NCBI RefSeq assembly: GCF_000761215.1
Contig: NZ_CP009438.1
Coordinates: forward strand, 3,465,001-3,529,000
Direction of reading: 5' to 3'
Source of the DNA: Streptomyces glaucescens
GTDB lineage: Bacteria > Actinomycetota > Actinomycetes > Streptomycetales > Streptomycetaceae
Length of the DNA: 64,000 nt
Shown: positions 57,694-64,000 of the stretch, piece after piece
Position numbering within the stretch: the stretch's first letter is position 1
How the letters are laid out: each line of letters opens with the position of its first letter
The notes under the pieces: model-generated
What the model saw: only the letters and a program-made list of their open reading frames with translations
What the model was told of the DNA's origin: nothing
Database searches by the model: none
Translations under genes and position numbers: made by a program

Positions 57694-59763
57694 TTGTCCA
57701 CCGCCGGCCCCGCGGCCCCCGCGGCCACCCCAGCCCCCGCCGATCCGCTCTCCCGGGAGCGCGCCCACCTCGCCGCCTCCCGCGCCGCGCTGCGCGCCAT
57801 GCGTGAGGACGTGGCGGCGCTGGACATCCGCGACGTCACCGCGAACTGGGTGAACGCGCAGGTCCTGCAGCGCCAGATCGACGAACGGATCAAGGCGCTC
57901 GCCGACCTCAGCGACACCCCGCTGTTCTTCGGCCGCCTCGACTACCTGCACGCGCCGGGCGCCGACCGGGCCGAGGGCGCGGAAGGGGAGCGCTTCTACA
58001 TCGGGCGGCGGCACGTGCACGACGCGGACGGCGACCCGATGGTGATCGACTGGCGGGCGCCGGTCTCGCAGCCGTTCTACCGGGCCTCGAAGAAGGACCC
58101 GATGGACGTCGGGCTGCGCCGCCGCTTCGGGTACACGGGCGGCGAGCTGACCGCGTACGAGGACGAGCACCTGTCGGACCCGGCGGAGGCGGCCCGGACC
58201 AGCAGGCTGCTCCAGCGGGAGATCGAGAAGCCGCGCGTCGGCCCGATGCGGGACATCGTCGCCACCATCCAGCCGGAGCAGGACGAGATCGTCCGCTCGG
58301 GGCTCGGCGGCACCGTGTGCGTGCAGGGCGGTCCGGGCACCGGGAAGACCGCCGTCGGCCTGCACCGGGTCGCCTACCTGCTCTACGCCCACCGTGAGCG
58401 GCTGGCCCGCACGGGCACGCTCGTCATCGGCCCCAACAAGTCCTTCCTGCACTACATCGAGCAGGTACTCCCGGCGCTCGGCGAGCTGACCGTGCGTCAG
58501 GCGACCGTGGACGACCTCGTGGCGCACGTCGAGGTGCGCGGCGCGGACGACGCGGCCGCCGCGGTGGTGAAGGGCGACGCGCGGATGGCGCGGGTGCTGC
58601 GCCGGGCCGTGTACTCCCACGTGACGATGCCCGCCGAGCCGGTCGTGGTGGTGCGCGGCTCCCGGCGCTGGCGGGTCCCGGCGTACGAACTGCAGGACAT
58701 CGTCCGCGAGTTGCTGGACCGCGACATCCGCTACGGCGCCGCCCGCGAGGCCCTTCCGCAGCGGATCGCGCACGCCGTGCTGGTGCAGATGGAGCGGGCG
58801 GGCGAGGCCCCGGACGACCGGGTGCAGGACGCGGTCGCCCGCAACGGCGCGGTCAAGGCGGCGGTGAAGGCGATCTGGCCGGCGGTGGACCCGGCGAAGC
58901 TGGTGCTGCGGCTGCTGACGGACGCGGACTTCCTCGCCGTCCACGCGGACGGGATCCTCTCCGCGGACGAGCAGAAGACGATCCTGTGGGCGAAGCCGGT
59001 CCGCAGCGTGAAGTCGGCCAAGTGGTCGGCGGCGGACGCGGTGCTGATCGACGAGGCGGCGGACCTGGTGGAGCGCACGCACTCACTGGGGCACGTGGTG
59101 CTGGACGAGGCGCAGGACCTGTCGCCGATGCAGTACCGGGCGGTGGGGCGCCGCTGCACCACCGGCAGCGCGACCGTGCTCGGCGACCTGGCGCAGGGCA
59201 CCACCCCGTGGGCCACCCGCAGCTGGGAGGAGGCGCTGGCGCACCTGGGCAAGACGGACGCGGTGGTCGAGGAGCTGACGGCGGGTTTCCGCGTGCCGAC
59301 GGACGTGATCGCGTACGCCTCCCGGCTGCTCCCGCACATCGCGCCGGGCCTCACCCCCGTCGCCTCGATCCGCGAGAACCCGGGCCACTTCGAGGTGCGG
59401 CCCGTCGGCGGCACGCCGGACGTGGTGGCGGCCTGCGAGGAGTCGCTGCGCCGCGAGGGCTCGATCGGCCTGATCGCCGCGGACGCCCGCGTCCCCGCCC
59501 TGGCGGCGGCCCTCACGGAGGCCGGCATCCCGTACCTGGCCCCCGGCGAGGAGACCACCGCGCGGACCCGGCTGACGCTGGTCCCGGCGTCCCTCGCCAA
59601 GGGACTGGAGTACGACCACGTGGTGCTGGACGAGCCCCGGGCGGTCGTCGACGGCGAGCCCGACGAACGCACCGGCCTGCGCCGCCTGTACGTGGCCCTC
59701 ACCCGAGCGGTGTCGGGGCTGATCGTGACGCACACGGCCCCGCTGCCGCCGCAGCTCGGATAG
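57694..59763 (+). CDS. helD: HelD-type RNA polymerase recycling ATPase (UvrD/Rep-like SF1)
   Basis: A 689-aa SF1 ATPase. The N-terminal coiled coil (SRERAHLAASRAALRAMREDVAALDI) is the arm that enters the polymerase secondary channel in HelD proteins. Then RFYIGRRHVHDADGDPMVIDWRAPVSQPFY, Walker A CVQGGPGTGKTAVGLHRV, motif II HVVLDEAQDLSPMQYR, motif IV-V TAGFRVPTDVIAYASRL, LAKGLEYDHVVLDEP and motif VI RRLYVALTRAVSGL. TTG 57694 is the likely start because CGGAGG lies 8 nt upstream. HelD proteins free stalled RNA polymerase; some relatives give rifampicin tolerance. Which of the two this one does is unknown. Confidence 0.9.
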   Translation: MSTAGPAAPAATPAPADPLSRERAHLAASRAALRAMREDVAALDIRDVTANWVNAQVLQRQIDERIKALADLSDTPLFFGRLDYLHAPGADRAEGAEGERFYIGRRHVHDADGDPMVIDWRAPVSQPFYRASKKDPMDVGLRRRFGYTGGELTAYEDEHLSDPAEAARTSRLLQREIEKPRVGPMRDIVATIQPEQDEIVRSGLGGTVCVQGGPGTGKTAVGLHRVAYLLYAHRERLARTGTLVIGPNKSFLHYIEQVLPALGELTVRQATVDDLVAHVEVRGADDAAAAVVKGDARMARVLRRAVYSHVTMPAEPVVVVRGSRRWRVPAYELQDIVRELLDRDIRYGAAREALPQRIAHAVLVQMERAGEAPDDRVQDAVARNGAVKAAVKAIWPAVDPAKLVLRLLTDADFLAVHADGILSADEQKTILWAKPVRSVKSAKWSAADAVLIDEAADLVERTHSLGHVVLDEAQDLSPMQYRAVGRRCTTGSATVLGDLAQGTTPWATRSWEEALAHLGKTDAVVEELTAGFRVPTDVIAYASRLLPHIAPGLTPVASIRENPGHFEVRPVGGTPDVVAACEESLRREGSIGLIAADARVPALAAALTEAGIPYLAPGEETTARTRLTLVPASLAKGLEYDHVVLDEPRAVVDGEPDERTGLRRLYVALTRAVSGLIVTHTAPLPPQLG

Positions 59764-60124
59764 CCGCGGCACCGCGGGCGCCCGGCGCCGGCGTTCCCGC
59801 GGCGGCGGAACGCCCGTCGCCCCGGGGGCTCCGCGGGCCGGCAGCCACCCCGGCGGACGGACCGACGGCGCCACCGGACGGACGGCACCTACGGTTCACC
59901 GGCCCGCACCCGCCCAGCAACGGCAGCCCGCGACACACGGCCCCCGCCCGCCGAACGCCCGGAGCCACCGGGCGGACGGCACCTACGGTTCACCGGCCCG
60001 CACCCACCCAGCAACGGCAGCCCGCGACACACGGCCCCCCCGTCGAGCGCGGACCCCGGTGGCCGGCGCGTGCCGGGTGCCGGCACCGTGCCGTGGCAGG
60101 GCCGCCGCTCCGGCGGGCCCCCGT
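59764..60124. other. Intergenic region between convergent helD and cutC
   Basis: No gene. Most of it is occupied by the 76-bp direct repeat pair and GC-rich stems that probably terminate transcription from both sides. Confidence 0.6.
59870..60039. repeat. Two direct copies of a 76-bp sequence, 94-bp period
   Basis: Copy 1 is 59870-59945 and copy 2 is 59964-60039, differing at only about two positions. The 18-nt spacer plus the start of copy 2 forms a perfect 7-bp hairpin (CGCCCGG 59955-59961 with CCGGGCG 59968-59974). It is not a CRISPR array (two copies, wrong spacing). It looks like a recent tandem duplication between convergent genes. Confidence 0.85.
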
Positions 60125-60817
60125 TCAGCCCGCGTCCAGGACCTCGCGCCACCGGGCGACCGCCGCCGGGCAGACCGGTCCGTCCCAGCCGCGGGGGCGG
60201 GCCGCGCCGCCGATGTGGAAGGCGTCGAGGCCGGCGGCGAGGAGCCGGGGGAGGTGGTCGAGGCGGAGGCCGCCGCCGACGAGGATCCGCTGCTCGTAGC
60301 CGGGTTCGCCGCGCCGCGCCGCCTCGGCGAGCAGGGTGGGCAGCCCGTCGTCGACACCGGTCGCCGCACCGGCGGTGAGGTAGGTGTCGAGGCCGGGCAT
60401 GCCGTCGAGCTGCTTGCGCAGGGCGTCGCGGTCGGCGGCGTGGTCGATGGCCCGGTGGAAGGTCCACGGGCAGCCGTCGAGCGCGGCGGCGATCCGCTCG
60501 ACGGCGTACACGTCGACCTCGCCGTGCGGGTCGAGGAAGCCGAGCACGAACTGGTCGGCCCCGGCGCCGCGCAGCTCGTGGGCGAGGCCGGCGAGCCGGT
60601 CGAGGTCGCCGGCCTCGAACCCGTCGGTGAGCCGCAGCATCACCCGCATCGGGATGTCGACGGCGGCGTGGATCGCGGTGACGGTGCCGGCCGGCGGGGT
60701 GAGCCCGTCGGCGGCGATGTCGGTGATCACTTCGAGGCGGTCCGCGCCTCCGGCCTGGGCGGCGACGGCGTCCTCGACGTCGAGGGCGATCACCTCCAGG
60801 ACTGCACGCTTGCTCAT
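60125..60817 (-). CDS. cutC: CutC family protein
   Basis: A 230-aa TIM-barrel CutC protein: LEVIALDVEDAVAAQAGGADRLEVITD, LTPPAGTVTAI, MRVMLRL, LGAGADQFVLGFLDPHGEVDV with HRAIDHAADRDAL, LTAGAATGVDDGLPTL, RILVGGGLRLDHL and the terminal FHIGGAARPRGWDGPV. CutC was linked to copper homeostasis in E. coli, but that role is disputed and the true reaction is not known. ATG 60817 (MSKRAVLEV) fits relatives. A DasR-like dyad lies 43 nt upstream, which would tie it to amino-sugar metabolism. Confidence 0.9.
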   Translation of the reverse strand: MSKRAVLEVIALDVEDAVAAQAGGADRLEVITDIAADGLTPPAGTVTAIHAAVDIPMRVMLRLTDGFEAGDLDRLAGLAHELRGAGADQFVLGFLDPHGEVDVYAVERIAAALDGCPWTFHRAIDHAADRDALRKQLDGMPGLDTYLTAGAATGVDDGLPTLLAEAARRGEPGYEQRILVGGGLRLDHLPRLLAAGLDAFHIGGAARPRGWDGPVCPAAVARWREVLDAG

Positions 60818-60859
60818 GACACCCCATTCGTCGGCGTTCGTCAGCCGCACTACGGCTCT

Positions 60860-60875
60860 ATAGGTCTAGTCCAAT
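60860..60875 (-). promoter_or_regulatory. GntR/DasR-like operator upstream of cutC
   Basis: Read on the minus strand the site is ATTGGACTAGACCTAT. It matches the known DasR-responsive element (AxTGGTCTAGACCAxT) at 12 of 16 positions and is a 10-nt near-palindrome GGACTAGACC. It sits 43 nt before the cutC start codon in an A/T-richer stretch. Confidence 0.45.
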
Positions 60876-60903
60876 CAAAGACTACGCCTGTACGGGGCCG
60901 CCC

Positions 60904-61581
60904 TCACCCGAAGATGCAGAGTTCGCCCGGCTCCACGCCCGCCAGCTCGAAGTCCTGCCCCGCCGTCGAGCGGCCCGCGTAGAGCCGCACGAGGACCGGG
61001 CCGCTCCCGATGAAGCGGGCCGGCGGCCGGGTGCCGCTCACCTCGCCGAGCAGCAGCGGCTCGTCGGCGTCGTCCAGGTCGGCGTGGAGCGGCACGTGCC
61101 CGCGCTCCCGGGTGAGCCGGGCGAGCAGGCCGAGGGCGTGCGGCAGTCCGGCACCGGCGTACGCCCCGGGCTCGCCGAGCACCTCCCGGACGTCGCCCGC
61201 GTGCACCCACTCCCCCAGCGCGACCATGTCCAGCACCCCGCCGGCCTTCGCGATCACCGGCCCGGCCTCGGTCATCCCGCGCTCCAGCTCGTCCACGACC
61301 TGCGCGTTGGTCCAGCCGGCGCGCTCGGCGATGTCCCGGTCGTTGGACTCGGGCGAGAACACGCCCGGCTCGAACCGGTGCTCCACCACCCGCATCAGCG
61401 CGGCCGAGCAGTGCGCCAGCACGTCCCGCACCGTCCATCCCGGGCACGCCTCGGTCGGCCGCGCGAAGTCCTCGTCCGGCCGGCTCCGCAGCAGCGGGAC
61501 CAGCGCGTCCCGCTCGATCGTCAGCAGCCGTCCGGGCAGCTCGGGGTCCCGTTCCTCGTGTACGTCCGTCGTAGTGGTCAT
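60904..61581 (-). CDS. Maleylpyruvate isomerase/mycothiol-dependent (DinB-fold) family protein
   Basis: A 225-aa protein of the MDMPI_N/TIGR03083 family. The helical bundle reads FARPTEACPGWTVRDVLAHCSAALMRVVEHRF, then WTNAQVVDELERGM and VALGEWVHAGDVREVLG, giving the typical His/Glu metal ligands (H in VLAHCSAAL, E in LGEW, H in WVHAGDV). A short C-terminal SCP2-like part follows (PARFIGSGPVLVRLYAG). These proteins are mycothiol-linked transferases or isomerases, mostly uncharacterised. It is divergent from the HD-domain gene over 48 nt. Confidence 0.82.
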   Translation of the reverse strand: MTTTTDVHEERDPELPGRLLTIERDALVPLLRSRPDEDFARPTEACPGWTVRDVLAHCSAALMRVVEHRFEPGVFSPESNDRDIAERAGWTNAQVVDELERGMTEAGPVIAKAGGVLDMVALGEWVHAGDVREVLGEPGAYAGAGLPHALGLLARLTRERGHVPLHADLDDADEPLLLGEVSGTRPPARFIGSGPVLVRLYAGRSTAGQDFELAGVEPGELCIFG

Positions 61582-61629
61582 GGGGCCAACGCTAGGCGCC
61601 GGGGCGCCGTCCCGCGGGACAATGCCCGC

Positions 61630-62274
61630 ATGGTCGATCTCGACGAGCTGCGTGCCCGCTTCGCCCGTTCGCTCCAGCGGGCCCGGCATCCGGCGGACGG
61701 TCCGGACCCGTCGCCGTACGCCGAACGGCTGCTGGCCCGCTGGCAGGAGCCGCAGCGGCGCTACCACACGCTCACCCATCTCACCGCGGTCCTCGACCAC
61801 ATCGACACGCTGGCCCGGTACGCGGACGACCCGGACCTGGTGCGGCTGGCCGCCTGGTTCCACGACGCCGTGTACCTGCCGGAGCGGTCGGAGAACGAGG
61901 AGCGGTCCGCGCGGCTCGCCGAGCGGGCGCTGGCCGAGGCGGGGCTGCCGGACGACAGGACCGCCGAGGTGGCCCGGCTGGTGCGGCTCACCGCCGGGCA
62001 CGCGCCCGACGGCGACGACCGCAACGGGCACGTGCTGTGCGACGCCGACCTGGCGGTCCTCGCCTCGCCGCCGTCCGGGTACGCCGCCTACACCGCCGCC
62101 GTGCGCGAGGAGTACGGCTTCGTCCCCGCCGACGCCTTCCGCGCGGGCCGCGCCGCGGTCCTGCGCGAGCTGCTGGCCCTGCCCCGGCTGTTCCGCACCC
62201 CGTACGGGGCGGAGCACTGGGAGAGGACCGCCCGCTACAACCTCACGGCCGAGCTGGAAATGCTGTCGTCCTGA
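61630..62274 (+). CDS. HD-domain hydrolase
   Basis: A 214-aa predicted metal-dependent phosphohydrolase. The HD-type ligands are in RRYHTLTHLTAVLDHID and LAAWFHDAVYLPERSENEERSARLAERAL, followed by HAPDGDDRNGHVLCDADLAVLA with the last Asp. This matches the 'N-methyl-D-aspartate receptor NMDAR2C subunit'-annotated HD proteins of actinobacteria, which are simply HD hydrolases of unknown substrate. ATG 61630 starts MVDLDELRARF; GACAAT (61617-61622) lies 7 nt upstream, so a leaderless mRNA is possible. Confidence 0.85.
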   Translation: MVDLDELRARFARSLQRARHPADGPDPSPYAERLLARWQEPQRRYHTLTHLTAVLDHIDTLARYADDPDLVRLAAWFHDAVYLPERSENEERSARLAERALAEAGLPDDRTAEVARLVRLTAGHAPDGDDRNGHVLCDADLAVLASPPSGYAAYTAAVREEYGFVPADAFRAGRAAVLRELLALPRLFRTPYGAEHWERTARYNLTAELEMLSS

Positions 62275-62302
62275 GCGCGGCGGCTCGCCTAGCCTGCCGG
62301 AC

Positions 62303-63397
62303 ATGACTGACGTGTGCGGGCAGCGGGCGGCCGAGGCCGTCGAACGGGCGGTGGCGGACGCGGCACGGCTGCTGCGGACGGCGGCGGACGCCGACTGGGA
62401 CGGCACCCGGGCGGGCGGCCTGGAGTGGGACTGCCGCCGCACGGCCGGGCACCTGGCGAACGCGCTGATCGCGTACGCCGGCCAACTGGCGGGCCGGGGA
62501 CGGCACCTGGACGCGTACGCGCCCTTCAGCCTCGCCCTGGAGGACGGCACGGACCCGGCCGGCCTGGTCGACGTGCTGGAGACGACCGGCACCCTGCTCG
62601 CCCTGGCCGTGCGCTGCACCCCGCCGCGGGCCCGCGCCTTCCACCCGTTCCCCTTCCGCAGCGCGAACCGCGAGGGCTTCGCCGCGATGGGCGTCACGGA
62701 GACACTGCTGCACACGTACGACATCGCGACGGGTCTCGGGCTGGAGTACGAACCGCCCGCAGAACTCGCCGAGTTCGCACTCATGCGGATCTTCCCGCAG
62801 GTCCGGCCCGGTCCCGCCCCCTGGCCGACCCTGCTGTGGGCCACCGGGCGCGGCAACCTGCCCGGCCGCGAACCGGTCACCGACTGGCGGTGGAGCAACA
62901 ACCTCGTGCTGCCCGCCGGACGACTGACCCTGGAGGGCGTCACCCCGGCCGCCGCGGCCGACCTCGCCGCCGGCGGCGACGGCGGATTCGACTGGGTCGA
63001 GGGCGGGCCGTACGAGGGCACGCGGGAGGCCGCCGCGATGACCTGGAAGGCGTACGAGACGGGCGTGCACCGGCCGGAGTTCGGGCTGTTCGTGCTGGTG
63101 CGGCGGGAGGACGACCGCGCGGTCGGCGGCATGGGCTTCCACACCGCGCCCGACGAGGAGGGCCGTACCGAGATCGGCTACGACCTGGCCGCCTCGGCGC
63201 GCGGCCGCGGCTACGCCACCGAGGCGCTGCGCGCGCTCTCCGGGTGGGCGCTGACCAGGACGGACGTACGGTCGCTGTTCGCCACCGTCGAGCGGGCGAA
63301 CGTACCGTCCCAACGGGTGGTGACCCGGGCCGGTTTCCGGCGGGTGGAGGCGGAGGAGGCGGAGGGCGAGCTGTTCGCCTACGAGCTGCGGGACTGA
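62303..63397 (+). CDS. DinB-fold (MDMPI-like) domain fused to GNAT acetyltransferase
   Basis: A 364-aa two-domain protein. Residues 1-215 are a mycothiol/DinB-like helical bundle: GGLEWDCRRTAGHLANALIAYAGQL, FAAMGVTETLLHTYDIATGLG and WSNNLVLPAGRL. Residues 235-364 are a GNAT acetyltransferase: FGLFVLVRREDDRAVGGMGFH, TEIGYDLAASARGRGYATEALRALSGWAL (the acetyl-CoA loop R-G-R-G-Y-A), NVPSQRVVTRAGFRRV. TAGCCT (62290-62295) is 7 nt before the ATG with no Shine-Dalgarno. The acceptor is unknown; thiol-linked substrates are possible given the first domain. Confidence 0.85.
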   Translation: MTDVCGQRAAEAVERAVADAARLLRTAADADWDGTRAGGLEWDCRRTAGHLANALIAYAGQLAGRGRHLDAYAPFSLALEDGTDPAGLVDVLETTGTLLALAVRCTPPRARAFHPFPFRSANREGFAAMGVTETLLHTYDIATGLGLEYEPPAELAEFALMRIFPQVRPGPAPWPTLLWATGRGNLPGREPVTDWRWSNNLVLPAGRLTLEGVTPAAAADLAAGGDGGFDWVEGGPYEGTREAAAMTWKAYETGVHRPEFGLFVLVRREDDRAVGGMGFHTAPDEEGRTEIGYDLAASARGRGYATEALRALSGWALTRTDVRSLFATVERANVPSQRVVTRAGFRRVEAEEAEGELFAYELRD

Positions 63398-63666
63398 CCC
63401 GCCGGGGAGTGCCGCTTGCGGCGGCGCAGGCCGGCGCCGTGCAGCAGGCGCACCACCTCGCGGCTGGTGACCTCCACCGCCCCGGCCCGCACCGCGTCGG
63501 CGTAGCGGTGCGCCGGGACGTCGTAGTGGTCGCGTTCGAAGGCGCGGCGGGGCACGCCCAGCGCGGCGGCGAAGGCGTGGAGTTCGTCGTACGAGACATC
63601 GCTGACCAGGTGCGACCACAGGCGGCCGTGGCCCGGCCAGGCAGGCGGGTCGATGTACACCGTCAC
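63379..63666 (-). CDS. DUF4031 family protein
   Basis: A 95-aa protein: VTVYIDPPAWPGHGRLWSHLVSD, VSYDELHAFAAALGVPRRAFERDHYD and VPAHRYADAVRAGAVEVTSREVVRLLHGAGLRRRK. This is the compact DUF4031 fold found in actinobacteria and phages; function unknown. The GTG start overlaps the stop of the upstream gene by 4 nt (GTGA), so translation is coupled. The 3' end overlaps the convergent GNAT fusion gene by 19 nt. Confidence 0.85.
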   Translation of the reverse strand: MTVYIDPPAWPGHGRLWSHLVSDVSYDELHAFAAALGVPRRAFERDHYDVPAHRYADAVRAGAVEVTSREVVRLLHGAGLRRRKRHSPAGQSRSS

Positions 63667-64000
63667 GACGAGGTCGTCCCGCCCAGGGCCGATGCCAGGG
63701 AGCCGATCGACGCCACCTTCACGCCCGCCTGGTGGCACACCCAGTGCGGGTCGGGTCCCAGTTCCGGCTCGACGTCCAGCGCGTGCGGGTCGCCCGAGCC
63801 GCACACCGGGCACAGCGGCCAGCGGCCGTACCGGTCGAGCAGCGCGTCCTGCACGTCCTGGGCGACCAGCCCGGCGACAAAGTCGGCGCCGTCCGGCCAC
63901 TGCTCCACCCACCAGCGCCGCTGCGCGACGGAGTCCTCGACCAGCGAGACGACGTCCGCCTCGGCGACCTCGCCCGCGACGAGATCGGCCAGCACGAGGG
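63663..64000 (-). CDS. Zinc-ribbon-like protein, C-terminal part
   Basis: The frame is open to the window edge; 112 residues are visible. The acidic N-part (ADLVAGEVAEADVVSLVEDSVAQRRWW) leads to a metal-binding-like cluster, WPLCPVCGSGDPHALDVEPELGPDPHWVC, with C-x2-C and a distal H/C pair. A GTG at 63995 is in frame but the true start may be beyond the window. It is translationally coupled to DUF4031. No function can be named. Confidence 0.65.
   Translation of the reverse strand, partial: LVLADLVAGEVAEADVVSLVEDSVAQRRWWVEQWPDGADFVAGLVAQDVQDALLDRYGRWPLCPVCGSGDPHALDVEPELGPDPHWVCHQAGVKVASIGSLASALGGTTSS

Noticed and set aside
59870..60039. CRISPR-like array
   Set aside because: Only two copies, unit of 76 bp with an 18-bp spacer, and no cas genes; a tandem duplication.

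Overview
The window is chromosomal DNA from a Streptomyces (or a very close actinomycete). GC is very high throughout. The content is typical of the genus: a futalosine-route menaquinone pair (mqnB-mqnD), a Spo0M-type protein, WhiJ-like/DUF397 regulatory loci, an actinobacterial HelD, many GTG/TTG starts, and many genes with a -10 box only 6-7 nt before the start codon (leaderless mRNAs). From memory, the order of serC, the 4-coumarate:CoA ligase-like gene and mqnB-mqnD follows the central S. coelicolor chromosome (SCO43xx). I see no prophage, CRISPR array, rRNA or tRNA gene, or biosynthetic gene cluster.

1-4.2 kb: start of a PAS-domain gene, a regulatory-looking intergenic region (promoter, perfect Shine-Dalgarno, 12-codon ORF, long inverted repeat, 25-codon leader peptide), an isopenicillin N synthase-family dioxygenase, and divergent citrate synthase and pdxH. 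4.3-14.4 kb: one long minus-strand operon (TIGR03084 protein, AtuA-like, acyl-CoA carboxylase beta and biotinylated alpha subunits, acyl-CoA dehydrogenase, CoA ligase, enoyl-CoA hydratase, TetR), mostly joined by 4-nt ATGA/GTGA overlaps. It parallels the Pseudomonas acyclic-terpenoid (atu)/leucine (liu) carboxylase pathways. 14.5-15.6 kb: a WhiJ-like regulator and its DUF397 partner.

15.7-28 kb: EamA exporter, a large FAD/Fe-S D-2-hydroxyacid dehydrogenase divergent from serC, a DrrAB-type ABC exporter with a divergent TetR and operator, Spo0M, a surface beta-propeller protein, an SGNH hydrolase, a Uma2 protein and an aldo/keto reductase behind a MerR-type operator. 28-37.6 kb: ThpR, MFS/MarR pair, orphan ribbon-helix-helix protein, purine permease, P-type ATPase and two tandem secreted paralogues. 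37.8-43.1 kb: a 1043-aa sacsin/Hsp90-like ATPase, a second WhiJ-type locus in which the DNA-binding domain is fused to a triplicated DUF397 motif, an RsbW-like ATPase and a DUF3027 protein. 43.4-49.4 kb: MFS, lipoprotein, mqnB-mqnD, cold-shock protein, HAD phosphatase and membrane proteins.

49.7-57.1 kb is the most unusual stretch. A WYL/helicase-associated protein and an XPB helicase flank two tiny secreted peptides and a chimeric gene joining a four-helix UPF0114/YqhA membrane protein to a complete IstB (IS21 helper) AAA+ ATPase. 57.2-64 kb: HelD, a 76-bp tandem duplication, cutC with a DasR-like site, mycothiol/DinB-fold proteins (one fused to a GNAT domain), an HD hydrolase and DUF4031.

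Best candidates for something new: the YqhA-IstB fusion with its adjacent secreted peptides, the single-chain WhiJ-DUF397 regulator with 63-bp repeats, and the peptide-leader dioxygenase gene.
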